Assembly: GCF_965208555.1 (NCBI RefSeq)
Contig: NZ_OZ242342.1
Span: forward strand, 992,001 to 1,056,000
DNA length: 64,000 bases
Direction of reading: 5' to 3'
Source: Poriferisodalis sp965208555
GTDB lineage: Bacteria; Actinomycetota; Acidimicrobiia; Acidimicrobiales; Poriferisodalaceae
The first letter of the stretch is position 1, and each line of letters opens with the position of its first letter. The notes beneath the pieces are model-generated. The model searched no databases. It was not told the DNA's origin and saw nothing but the letters and a program-made list of their open reading frames with translations. Of the stretch, positions 48,530-56,824 are shown in pieces. Position numbers and translations under genes: made by a program.

Positions 48530-50029
48530 TCACTTGACGCGCGGGTACAGCGGCTCGCCGGTCGACACCGGCAGGCCGCCTGGGTAGCCGCCCCACGCGG
48601 CGGCCTCAGGCAGACGCTGGCCGGCGACTGAGCCTTCCATGCCGATGCGCCGCCACACCTCCTCGCAGCCCCGCGGCGTCGCCACCGACGCCAAGATCGC
48701 CACGATGCGCAGCGCTTCGAGCGCGTCGCCCAGCACGGCGTCCACGTCGGGACCCGGCTCTGCCTTCCACGGCTCGGTCGACTCGAGCAGGGCATTCGTC
48801 TCGCGGATGATCCGCCAGGTGGCGTCGAGTGCTTCCGAGGGCGCCAGGCGCTCCCAGGCACCGGCGGTCTCCGCGACGCAGCTTGCCACCGCCTCAGCCA
48901 GCGGGCTGTCGGGACGCGGCGCCGGCCCGATGCCGCCGCACTTGCGGCCGATCACGGTGGCCACCCGGCTCATCAGGTTGCCCAGGTTGTTGGCCAGGTC
49001 GGCGTTGTAGCGGGCCACCATGCCTTCATAGGAGAAATCCCCGTCGGGGCCGAAGGCCTGATCGTGCAGGAAGTGGTGCCGCACGCCGTCGCTGCCAAAG
49101 TCGTCCACCAAATCGCCCGGCGCAATCTGGTTGAGCGCCGTCTTGGACATCTTCTCGCCGCCCACCAGCAGGAAGCCGTGCACGTGTACCCGGCGTGGCG
49201 GCAGCAGCCCGCCGCTCATCAGCATCGCCGGCCAATACACGCAATGAAAGCGCAGGATGTCCTTGCCGATGAGGTGCACACCGGGCCAGCGATGGGCGAA
49301 CTGAGCCTCTTCGCTGGCGTAGCCCGCCGCAGTGATGTAGTTGGTGAGAGCGTCGAACCAGACGTAGGTGACATGGTCGGGATCCCAAGGGATGGGGATG
49401 CCCCAGTCCAGCGATGTTCGGCTGATCGAGAAATCCTGCAGGCCGCCGCGGATGAATCCCAGTGCCTCGTTGCGCTTGGTCGCCGGAACAACGAAGTCCG
49501 GATGGGCTTCGTACCAGTCCAGCAGCGGTTGGGTATAGCGGCTGAGCGAGAAGAAGTAGTTCTCCTCGGTGACGTGCTCGACGGGGCGTCCGTGGATGCG
49601 GCAGTTGCCGTCGTCGAGATCGTCCTCGGTGAAGTAGGCCTCGCAGCTCACGCAGTAGAGACCCTCGTAGGTCTGCAGCGTGATGTCGCCGTTGTCGTAG
49701 CAGGCTTGCAGCAGCTGCTGCACCGAGTGGTGATGGCGGGGCTCGCTGGTGCGAATGAAGTCGTCGTTGGCGATGTCGAGCTGCTGCCACGCCTCCTGGA
49801 AGCGCACCACGGTGCGATCCGCCCACTCGATGGGCGTGCAGCCGTTCTGCTCTGCCGCCCGCTGCACCTTGAGACCGTGCTCGTCAGTGCCGGTCAGGAA
49901 CATCACGTCGTCTCCGCACAGCCGCTTCCAGCGGGCGATCGCGTCGGCGGTGATGGTCGTGTACGCGTGCCCGATGTGGGGGGCGTCGTTCACGTAGTAG
50001 ATCGGCGTCGTGACGTAGTAGGAGGCCAC
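48530..50029 (-). CDS. metG: Methionyl-tRNA synthetase
   Basis: Class I aminoacyl-tRNA synthetase of 499 residues. The HIGH signature is YYVNDAPHIGHAYTTITAD; the KMSKS motif is VGGEKMSKTALNQIAPGDL; FLTGTDEHGLKVQRAAEQ and a single C-x2-C zinc-like knuckle (LYCVSCEAYFTEDDL) are present. The C-terminal anticodon-binding helices follow FVEEEMANN-like NLGNLMSRVATVIGRK. The length fits the short bacterial form without a dimerisation extension. GTG start. Confidence 0.96.
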   Translation of the reverse strand: MASYYVTTPIYYVNDAPHIGHAYTTITADAIARWKRLCGDDVMFLTGTDEHGLKVQRAAEQNGCTPIEWADRTVVRFQEAWQQLDIANDDFIRTSEPRHHHSVQQLLQACYDNGDITLQTYEGLYCVSCEAYFTEDDLDDGNCRIHGRPVEHVTEENYFFSLSRYTQPLLDWYEAHPDFVVPATKRNEALGFIRGGLQDFSISRTSLDWGIPIPWDPDHVTYVWFDALTNYITAAGYASEEAQFAHRWPGVHLIGKDILRFHCVYWPAMLMSGGLLPPRRVHVHGFLLVGGEKMSKTALNQIAPGDLVDDFGSDGVRHHFLHDQAFGPDGDFSYEGMVARYNADLANNLGNLMSRVATVIGRKCGGIGPAPRPDSPLAEAVASCVAETAGAWERLAPSEALDATWRIIRETNALLESTEPWKAEPGPDVDAVLGDALEALRIVAILASVATPRGCEEVWRRIGMEGSVAGQRLPEAAAWGGYPGGLPVSTGEPLYPRVK

Positions 50030-50098
50030 GCCTGCAGGGTAGTGACGGGCAACAACTGCGCCCGCTGCGGAGGCATCTGTGTCTGCCGGCAGAGCTGC

Positions 50099-50944
50099 TT
50101 AGCTGCGTTCGCGGGCGAGCTCGGTGGCCAGCGGGTACACGCGGTTGCGGCTCACGCCGAGACGCTGCGCCACTGCGACAGCTGCATCGCGCGCGCTGGC
50201 GCCGGTGTCAAGCTCGGCGTTCAATTCGGCGCAGATCCGGGCGTCGCTGACGGCCGGCGGTGGCGGCGGTCCGACCACGACCACGATCTCGCCCTTGGGC
50301 GGCTCGGCATATCTGGCCGCCAGATCGGCGAGGGTGCCGCGCACCACTTCCTCGTGCAGCTTGGTGAGCTCGCGTACAACCGCTGCGGGCCGGTCGGCCC
50401 CGCACGATGCAGCCAGATCGGCCAGCGTTGCGCCGAGACGCTTCGGTGATTCGAACAGCACCGTCGTTCGCTGCTCAGCGGCAATTTCCGCAAGGCGCGT
50501 CATGCGGGCACTCCCGCTGCGAGGCAGGAAGCCCTCCATCACCCAGCGCTGCGCGGGCAGGCCCGACACCGCCAATGCCGCAACCGGCGCCGACGGGCCC
50601 GGCACCACGCTGACGCCGAAACCCGCTGCTGCGGCGGCAGCCACCAAGCGCTGCCCCGGATCGGACACAGTGGGCATGCCTGCATCGGTGACGTACGCGG
50701 CGGTCTCCCCCGCCGCGAGCCGCTCGACGATGTCCGGCGTCGCGGCGGCCTCGTTGTGCTCGTGCAGGGCGACCAACCGACGCCCCCCGATGCCCAGCCG
50801 CTGGAGCAGCAGGCCGGTGCGGCGGGTGTCCTCACACGCCACGAACGAGACATCGCGCAGCACCTCGACTGCCCGGGGAGCGATGTCGGCCAGGTTGCCG
50901 ATGGGCGTCGCCACAAGCCACAGCCGAGGTTCGGGCGCGCTCAT
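50099..50944 (-). CDS. rsmI: 16S rRNA (cytidine1402-2'-O)-methyltransferase
   Basis: Tetrapyrrole-methylase-fold enzyme of 281 residues methylating C1402 of 16S rRNA. Typical segments are LWLVATPIGNLADIAPRAVEVLRDV, VACEDTRRTGLLLQRLGI, YVTDAGMPTVSDPGQRLVAAA, VSVVPGPSAPVAALAVSGLP and VLFESPKRLGATLADLA. Stop codon TAA. It is coupled to the DUF192 gene by ATGA. It ends 70 bases before metG. Confidence 0.95.
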   Translation of the reverse strand: MSAPEPRLWLVATPIGNLADIAPRAVEVLRDVSFVACEDTRRTGLLLQRLGIGGRRLVALHEHNEAAATPDIVERLAAGETAAYVTDAGMPTVSDPGQRLVAAAAAAGFGVSVVPGPSAPVAALAVSGLPAQRWVMEGFLPRSGSARMTRLAEIAAEQRTTVLFESPKRLGATLADLAASCGADRPAAVVRELTKLHEEVVRGTLADLAARYAEPPKGEIVVVVGPPPPPAVSDARICAELNAELDTGASARDAAVAVAQRLGVSRNRVYPLATELARERS

Positions 50945-51276
50945 GTGTCGAGCCGCACGTCAAGCGTGTCGCCGGCAGCAATGCCCCACCGCTCGAAGGC
51001 GCCCGCTTGGGCTTCGATCACCGACCGGGCCGCGAGCCGGGGGCGGCCGATCCGTCCCGGCGGCATCGTCACCACATCGATCACGCATCCGCGCGCATCC
51101 AGGAAGGCCACGTCGATGTCGAAGCTCATCCCGATGGTGTGCACGGCGCGGCATCGTTCGATCAGCAACGCCCCGGTCAGCTCGTCACGCCCCAGCAGGC
51201 CCCGCCGGCGCTCCGAACGGGCACGAGCAACCTCGAGGCTCGCCACCACCCTGTCGCCACATGCCAACCACGGCAT
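50941..51276 (-). CDS. DUF192 family protein
   Basis: Small protein of 111 residues in the DUF192/YceB-like fold family. The hallmark is ERRRGLLGRDELTGALLIERCRAVHTIGMSFDIDVAFLD followed by DVVTMPPGRIGRPR and a Glu-Ala stretch. No N-terminal signal with the ATG at 51276, which is 2 bases after the YchF stop. Function unknown; such proteins are often secreted or linked to envelope genes, but no signal is visible here. Coupled to rsmI. Confidence 0.82.
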   Translation of the reverse strand: MPWLACGDRVVASLEVARARSERRRGLLGRDELTGALLIERCRAVHTIGMSFDIDVAFLDARGCVIDVVTMPPGRIGRPRLAARSVIEAQAGAFERWGIAAGDTLDVRLDT

Positions 51277-51278
51277 GG

Positions 51279-52388
51279 CTACACGTTGAAGCGGAACTCC
51301 ACGACGTCGCCATCGCGCATCGGATAGTCCTTCCCCTCGATCCGCAGGCGGCCGGCATCCCGTGCGGCAGACCACGAGCCTAAATCGAGCAGTTCAGCCC
51401 AGTCGATCACCTCGGCCCGGATGAAGCCGCGTTCGAAGTCGGTGTGGATCCGCCCAGCGCACTGCGGTGCACGCCAGCCGGCCCGGAAGGTCCACGCGCG
51501 GGACTCCTTCTCGCCGGTGGTCAGGAACGTGCGCAGGCCCAGCAGTCCGTGGGCGGCCGTGACAAACCGCTCCAGCGCCCCCACGCCCAATCCGAGTCCC
51601 TCCAGCAGCTCGGCGCGCCCCGCCGAGTCGAGTTGCGCGGCCTCGGCCTCGAGCTGCACGCACAGCGGCAGCACCGTGGCGCCCGGCAGCTCGGCTTCGA
51701 TGGGGGCTGCGAGCTCCGCCGCGGCGTCGAGCTGATCCTCGCCGAGGTTCAGCACCGCCATGACCGGTTTGTCAGTCAGCAAGAAATGGCTCCGCAGTGC
51801 GGCGCGGTGGGGGTGCTCACCGGTCCCATCGCATGTCGCGGTCAGCGGCCAAGCGCGGAACAGCGGCGTGCCCGCTTCGAGATGAGCCAGCGCCGCTTCG
51901 AGCGCGGCTGCCTCGGCGCCGAGCGCGGTGTCCGACGGCCGGCTGCGCGCCGCCTTGCGCCGGCGGTCGATCCGAGACTCGACCGTCTCAAGGTCGGCCA
52001 GCGTCAGCTCCGTCTCCACGATGCCCAGGTGCTCAAGCGGGTCGGCGGGACCGGGCACATCGGCGTCGGAGAAGGCCCGCAGGACGAAGGCGATCGCATC
52101 CACCTCGCGGATCCCCGCCAGGAACCGGTTGCCCAGTCCCTCGCCCTTGCTGGCGCCCTCCACGAGTCCCCCGATGTCGATGAACTCGGTGGTCGTGGGC
52201 ACCACGCGGCGGCTGGCGCTCATGTCGGCGAGCGCGTCCAGCCGGGCGTCAGGCACCCGAGCCACGCCGATATTCGGATCAGTGGTTGCGAACGCGTAGG
52301 GAGCGGCGAGCGCCCCGCCGCCGGCCAGGGAATTGAACAGCGACGACTTCCCCGCATTGGGCAGGCCCACGAACCCAAAGCGCTCCAT
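51279..52388 (-). CDS. ychF: Redox-regulated ATPase YchF (Obg-like)
   Basis: P-loop GTPase/ATPase of 369 residues. G1 motif GLPNAGKSSLFNSLAGGGAL, G2/switch TTDPNIGVARVPDARLDAL, G3-like FIDIGGLVEGASKGEGLGNRFL and a divergent G4 (LNLGEDQLD) that explains ATP rather than GTP preference. The C-terminal TGS domain contains GWRAPQCAGRIHTDFERGFIRAEV. It binds the ribosome and tunes stress responses in other bacteria. Last base of the stop lies before DUF192. Confidence 0.95.
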   Translation of the reverse strand: MERFGFVGLPNAGKSSLFNSLAGGGALAAPYAFATTDPNIGVARVPDARLDALADMSASRRVVPTTTEFIDIGGLVEGASKGEGLGNRFLAGIREVDAIAFVLRAFSDADVPGPADPLEHLGIVETELTLADLETVESRIDRRRKAARSRPSDTALGAEAAALEAALAHLEAGTPLFRAWPLTATCDGTGEHPHRAALRSHFLLTDKPVMAVLNLGEDQLDAAAELAAPIEAELPGATVLPLCVQLEAEAAQLDSAGRAELLEGLGLGVGALERFVTAAHGLLGLRTFLTTGEKESRAWTFRAGWRAPQCAGRIHTDFERGFIRAEVIDWAELLDLGSWSAARDAGRLRIEGKDYPMRDGDVVEFRFNV

Positions 52389-52499
52389 CGCCGGGCGAGG
52401 CTAGTGAGAGGCCGAGCGGTCGGGCGATGCGAATCGCAGCGTGCAAGACTTCGCCGGGTCGGGTGCGCACCCGAGACATCCACTGACGGGGAGGAACCC

Positions 52500-53639
52500 A
52501 TGGGACCGCTGCAGGGACTCAAGGTGATCGAGCTGGCCGGCATCGGCCCAGGGCCGTTCTGCGCCATGCTGCTCGCAGATCTGGGCGCGGATGTGATCCG
52601 CATCGATCGCATGACACCCGAAGACCTCGGCATCGACCGGGGCCGCAGGTTCAACGTGCTCAACCGGGGCCGGCGTTCGGTCGCGGTCGACCTCAAATCG
52701 CCCGACGGCGTCGAGACCGTCCTCAAGCTGGTCGAACAGGCTGACGCACTGATCGAAGGGTTCCGCCCCGGCGTGACCGAGCGACTGGGACTCGGACCGG
52801 ACGAGTGCTTCGCTCGCAATCCCAAGCTGGTCTACGGCCGCATGACCGGCTGGGGCCAGGAAGGGCCGATGTCGCACGCCGCCGGCCACGACATCAACTA
52901 CATCGCGCTGACCGGCGCGCTGCATGCCATCGGACCGGCCGAAGCACCGAGCCCGCCGCTCAACCTGGTAGGCGACTTCGGCGGCGGCGGCATGTACTTG
53001 GCCTTCGGCGTGTGTGCTGCGCTGCTCGAGGCTCGCGACTCGGGGCAGGGCCAGGTCGTGGACGCCGCCATGACCGAGGGCGCTGCATCGCTGATGGCTG
53101 CCATCTACGGCATCTACGGCTCGGGCGGCTGGGCTGACGAGCGGGAGTCCAATTTCCTCGACGGCGGCGCCTACTACTACGGCGTGTACGAGACCTCCGA
53201 CGGCAAGTTCGTCTCGGTCGGTTCGATCGAAGGCAAGTTCCACGACGAGCTGCTCGAGCTGACCGGGCTGGCCGATGCACCGACGGTGGACCGCAACGAC
53301 CGGGACGCATGGGCCGACAAGCGGGCTCGCCTGGCCGAGGTCATCAAGACCAAGACCCGCGACGAGTGGGACGAGATCATGAGCGGTTCCGATGTCTGCT
53401 ATGCGCCAGTGCTGGACCTGTCGGAGGCCCCCCACCACCCGCACAACGTGGCTCGCGGCAGCTTTGTGGAGGTCGAAGGCGTGATGCAGCCGGCACCGGC
53501 ACCGCGGTTCAGCCGCACACCGGGTGCCGTCGCCCGGCCGCCGGCCTCGCCGGGCGAGAACACCGACGAGGTGCTGGCCGACTGGGGCTTCGACGCAGAC
53601 GACATCGAAAAACTCCACGAGGTAGGCGCAGTCGGCTGA
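52500..53639 (+). CDS. CaiB/BaiF family CoA-transferase (AMACR-like)
   Basis: Class III CoA-transferase of 379 residues. The opening GPLQGLKVIELAGIGPGPFCAMLLADLGADVIRIDR, RRSVAVDLKSPDG, ALIEGFRPGVTERLGLGP and YGRMTGWGQEGPMSHAAGHDINYIALTGALHA match alpha-methylacyl-CoA racemase, with VVDAAMTEGAASLMAAI holding the active-site Asp region. A perfect GGGGAGG Shine-Dalgarno precedes the ATG. It may racemise branched-chain acyl-CoA before beta-oxidation, linking to the acyl-CoA dehydrogenase and P450 in the window (inference), or transfer CoA. Confidence 0.88.
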   Translation: MGPLQGLKVIELAGIGPGPFCAMLLADLGADVIRIDRMTPEDLGIDRGRRFNVLNRGRRSVAVDLKSPDGVETVLKLVEQADALIEGFRPGVTERLGLGPDECFARNPKLVYGRMTGWGQEGPMSHAAGHDINYIALTGALHAIGPAEAPSPPLNLVGDFGGGGMYLAFGVCAALLEARDSGQGQVVDAAMTEGAASLMAAIYGIYGSGGWADERESNFLDGGAYYYGVYETSDGKFVSVGSIEGKFHDELLELTGLADAPTVDRNDRDAWADKRARLAEVIKTKTRDEWDEIMSGSDVCYAPVLDLSEAPHHPHNVARGSFVEVEGVMQPAPAPRFSRTPGAVARPPASPGENTDEVLADWGFDADDIEKLHEVGAVG

Positions 53640-53683
53640 GCCGCAGGGGCTGAGCCGGATCGTGTCGATAGCCTGAGACGCCT

Positions 53684-53770
53684 ATGTCGAAGCGCACCAA
53701 CAAGCGAAAGCTCCGGGCGCGCCGCAGCAAGGCCAACCACGGCAAGCGGCCCAACTGCGGCCGCGGCTGA
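53684..53770 (+). CDS. Ribosomal protein bL37
   Basis: A 28-residue basic protein: MSKRTNKRKLRARRSKANHG then KRPNCGRG. The core KANHGKRPN matches the short actinobacterial large-subunit protein bL37 recognised in mycobacterial ribosomes (from memory, MAKRGRKKRDRKHSKANHGKRPN-type). It follows the CoA-transferase by 44 bases and is followed by a perfect palindrome. Other explanations are unlikely at this length with this motif. Confidence 0.85.
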   Translation: MSKRTNKRKLRARRSKANHGKRPNCGRG

Positions 53771-53778
53771 CGCGCTGT

Positions 53779-53802
53779 CGCCGACCGCTGCAGCGGTCGG
53801 CG
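53779..53802 (+). terminator. Perfect 24-bp palindrome after bL37
   Basis: cgccgaccgctg and its exact complement cagcggtcggcg form a 24-base palindrome, 8 bases past the bL37 stop. It can fold into a strong GC hairpin. There is no T-tract, as often in high-GC actinobacterial terminators. Confidence 0.6.
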
Positions 53803-53874
53803 TGAGGGCTCACCTCTTGGCGCATCGGCTCGGCTGCCACTGCGAACCCCGGTGGACCGGCCATCATTTGCACG

Positions 53875-55599
53875 GTGCGTAAGTTCGGCACACGAGCGTT
53901 GGTGAATGCGCTGGTCCTGACCGCCATGATGGGCGGCGCGTGCCAAGTCCAACCAGACGCCGACACGACTCCGGTCGAAGCCGAGCCAGCCGTCGTCGAG
54001 CCGCCCGAGACCTCGGACCGCGCAACGGCGACGTCCGGATTTCCCTCGCCGACCTTGCCGGCGCGCGCAGCTGATCCCGAGGACGGACCGACATCGAGCG
54101 AGCCGTCCGGCGATACCGGGCTGACGGACGATCCTGAGACGTCCGAGGAAGGCATCGACGATCAGCCCGCAGTCGAGCAGGAGCCCGAACCGGATGTCAA
54201 CCAGGTCGATGCGGCCGATCCGGACCGGCTGCCGCCAGGTCTCGAGGCAGTGCTGCGTGAGTCGTTTCCGGATTCCGCACCCGCGTTGCACACCGAGGCG
54301 GCACGGGGCGATCTGAACGCCGACAGCAGCGAGGACCTCGCTGTGCACCTCGAGCCTCGATCCGCCGACTCGCCGCAGCCGCACCTGCTGGTGCCGGTGA
54401 TCGACACCGGCGGGACCTTCGACGTGGGGCCGTCGGTGGCATTGGGCCGTCGCATCATCGTCGACACCCTCGGCATCCACGACGGCGAGATCGAGGTGTC
54501 GTTTTTCGAGCGCTCGCCGGGCGAGCCGCTGACGCTGATCACGAGACGAACCACCCTGTCGATCAGCCACGGCAGCGCTGGCTCAGCAGGTTGGGACGTC
54601 ACCGTCACCCGTGTCGAGCCGATCGACCGTGCGCCGACGCTCCACATCGCCCGGCCGGCCATCGCGGTGGCGTTCGACCTCGATGGCATCGGCGCCGTCT
54701 TGACCGACCGGATCGGACTGCGCGAACGGCACCGGTATGTCATTCATGCCGCCCAGGACGAGGTGATGGTGGCGACGCTCGTGGCGCCGGCGGGCGTCTG
54801 GCTGGAGGCGCGCCTCGGCGCCTCCGCCGCATTGGTGCCCATGGCCGAGCGCACCCAGAGATTCGCCGTCCGCGTGCCGGACAGCGGCGCGTGGAGCGTC
54901 ACCGTCGCATCTGCTCTCCCCGAGCCGGCGGACTACCGGCTCTCGGTCGAGGTGTTCCCGCCGGGGCTCGCCGACCACGTCGACATCCGCGGCCCCGACG
55001 ATTTCTGGTCCAGCTCCCACATGTCGCCGCCAGCGCTGCCGGACGAGGGCCCTGTCGTCTATCTCACGTTCGACGACGGTCCTCATCCCGTCTACACGCC
55101 GCAAATCCTCGACGTGCTGGCGCGCCACGGGGCCAAGGCGACATTCTTCGTCGTGGGCTACCTGGCGGAGCGCTACCCGCTGATCGTGCAGCGGATCGCG
55201 CACGAAGGCCACACCCTCGCCAACCACTCCTGGGACCACCACTCCCTTGCCCGAGTCTCGAGGGCTGCATTCGACCGCTCCGTCGAGCGCACTCAAGAGG
55301 TCTTGGGACCGCTCGCCACCCCGTGCCTCCGGCCTCCCTATTGGGATGTGGGCCGCTTCACCGAGGAATGGTCGAACGACTTGGGTCTGAAGCTGGTCGG
55401 CTGGACCTACTCCCCGAGCGACTGGGAACGGCCGCCGGCCAAGACGATTGCCAACCGCGTTGTCGCCAGAACGTCTCCCGGCGCAGTCATCCTGCTGCAC
55501 GACGGCGGCGGTCCCCGCTCGGCAACGGTTCGCGGACTCGACATGGCCCTCGAACGGCTCTCGGACAGCGGACTCGAGTTCAAGCCGCTGTGCCGCTAG
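53875..55599 (+). CDS. Polysaccharide deacetylase (NodB domain) lipoprotein
   Basis: Predicted lipoprotein of 574 residues: signal MRKFGTRALVNALVLTAMMGGAC (Cys23), an Asp/Glu-rich linker, an N-terminal region with a single FG-GAP-like DLNADSSEDLAV, then a beta-rich middle, and the NodB domain from about residue 390. Its catalytic motifs are YLTFDDGPHPVYTPQILDVL (two Asp), NHSWDHHSLARV (HxxxH), CLRPPYWDVG and ILLHDGGGPRSATV. It removes N- or O-acetyl groups from an extracellular glycan or peptidoglycan. It is convergent with the SGNH gene, facing an acylation system. GTG start. Confidence 0.9.
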   Translation: MRKFGTRALVNALVLTAMMGGACQVQPDADTTPVEAEPAVVEPPETSDRATATSGFPSPTLPARAADPEDGPTSSEPSGDTGLTDDPETSEEGIDDQPAVEQEPEPDVNQVDAADPDRLPPGLEAVLRESFPDSAPALHTEAARGDLNADSSEDLAVHLEPRSADSPQPHLLVPVIDTGGTFDVGPSVALGRRIIVDTLGIHDGEIEVSFFERSPGEPLTLITRRTTLSISHGSAGSAGWDVTVTRVEPIDRAPTLHIARPAIAVAFDLDGIGAVLTDRIGLRERHRYVIHAAQDEVMVATLVAPAGVWLEARLGASAALVPMAERTQRFAVRVPDSGAWSVTVASALPEPADYRLSVEVFPPGLADHVDIRGPDDFWSSSHMSPPALPDEGPVVYLTFDDGPHPVYTPQILDVLARHGAKATFFVVGYLAERYPLIVQRIAHEGHTLANHSWDHHSLARVSRAAFDRSVERTQEVLGPLATPCLRPPYWDVGRFTEEWSNDLGLKLVGWTYSPSDWERPPAKTIANRVVARTSPGAVILLHDGGGPRSATVRGLDMALERLSDSGLEFKPLCR

Positions 55600-55651
55600 C
55601 GCACTCCGCCACGGCTGGGGGTGCTGTCATGTCGCCCCGGCCGGCGGCGCG

Positions 55652-56821
55652 TCAGGAAGGCGCGCCCGACGACAAGTCGACGAAGAGGCCAAGCTCGTCC
55701 AGCAGCACCTGCGACAGCCAGCGCCCGCCGAGGGTGCTGAGGTGGACGCCGTCAGTGAGCCGCACATCGGCAAGCTGACCGTCAGCATCGGCCACATAGC
55801 GGCTGAAGCCGCCATTCGGCCCTCGGAACAGGTTGCGCGTGTCCACGTAGTGCACACGATCCCGCTTGGCGGCTTCGGCACGGAAAATCTCGTTTACCTG
55901 CTGCATCCGCGAGTCGTACGTCGGGTCCTCCATGATCGGCTGGCCGACCCAGATCAGGACGCGGTCGGGGTCGGTTGTCACCAGGTCCATGACATGCCCG
56001 ACTCGTGCCGAATACTCCGCCACCCAGGCATCGGAGAAGCGGCGTGCGATCTGGCCGTCCACCACGATTGCCTGCGCGTCATTGCCGCCGAACATCAGCA
56101 CGACCGCATCGGGGTCTTCAGCCGCCATGACCTCGACGATGCGGGTCGGCCAGTCATAGAAGTCGGGACGGCTCAGACCGCTGGAGAGCTGGTGCTCTGT
56201 GGAGGCCTCGATCACGCCGGTGTCGTTGGCCAGCCCCACCATGACGTGGCCGAAGAACTGCACCATGGAGTCGCCCATGATGTGCAGCCTCAGCGGTTCG
56301 GCAGGCGTCGGGAACCACGCCACGGTCGTGACCGGCGCGATGGTCGCCGGGCCGTCGGCGGACACTGCTTGGTCCGCGCCTTGCGAGCTCACCGCCGCGG
56401 AGGCAACGACGACGCCGGCACTGTCCGGATCGGCCGCCGCGGCATCTCCGCGGGTCTCCTCGACCGTCCCGCCTCCGGCGTCAGCACTGAACGAATCAGC
56501 CGTCGCACCGGGATCGGTGACCGATCGACCGAAGGCCTCATCGACCCACAAGCGCGGCAGGTGCAGCCCGACGGCGCTGGACGCACCCTCGACCGGTTCC
56601 CACACTGCTACCGACACGTCGCGCTCGGCGCCGAATGGCTTCTGCTGAGCCTCGCGCAGCAGTTGCTGCGAGTTGAGCACGATCGCCAGCGCCAGCGCCA
56701 GCGCGCCCGCCAGCAAGACCTTGCCGGCCGGCATGCCGCTGCGACGGTCGGTGGCACCCAGGCGCGCAAGGGTTCCGACGGTGGAGGCCGGGGAATCGGG
56801 CGGAGCGTGCGATACCTGCAT
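55652..56821 (-). CDS. SGNH hydrolase family protein, membrane anchored
   Basis: Protein of 389 residues with an N-terminal signal anchor (VLLAGALALALAIVLNSQQLL, about residues 34-54), an Ala/Asp-rich linker, and an SGNH hydrolase domain from about residue 180. Blocks are LRLHIMGDSMVQFFG (block I Ser), VVLMFGGNDAQAIVV (block III Gly-Asn) and DVRLTDGVHLSTLGG (Asp-His). It sits 3 bases downstream of the MBOAT gene, the arrangement of AlgI-AlgJ/X and PatA-type polysaccharide O-acetylation. It may hydrolyse or transfer acetyl groups on a surface glycan. Confidence 0.87.
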   Translation of the reverse strand: MQVSHAPPDSPASTVGTLARLGATDRRSGMPAGKVLLAGALALALAIVLNSQQLLREAQQKPFGAERDVSVAVWEPVEGASSAVGLHLPRLWVDEAFGRSVTDPGATADSFSADAGGGTVEETRGDAAAADPDSAGVVVASAAVSSQGADQAVSADGPATIAPVTTVAWFPTPAEPLRLHIMGDSMVQFFGHVMVGLANDTGVIEASTEHQLSSGLSRPDFYDWPTRIVEVMAAEDPDAVVLMFGGNDAQAIVVDGQIARRFSDAWVAEYSARVGHVMDLVTTDPDRVLIWVGQPIMEDPTYDSRMQQVNEIFRAEAAKRDRVHYVDTRNLFRGPNGGFSRYVADADGQLADVRLTDGVHLSTLGGRWLSQVLLDELGLFVDLSSGAPS

Positions 56822-56824
56822 GGC

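Noticed and set aside
51444..52499. Upstream extension of the CoA-transferase frame
   Set aside because: It runs antisense to ychF; the GGGGAGG ribosome-binding site and normal family start are at 52500.
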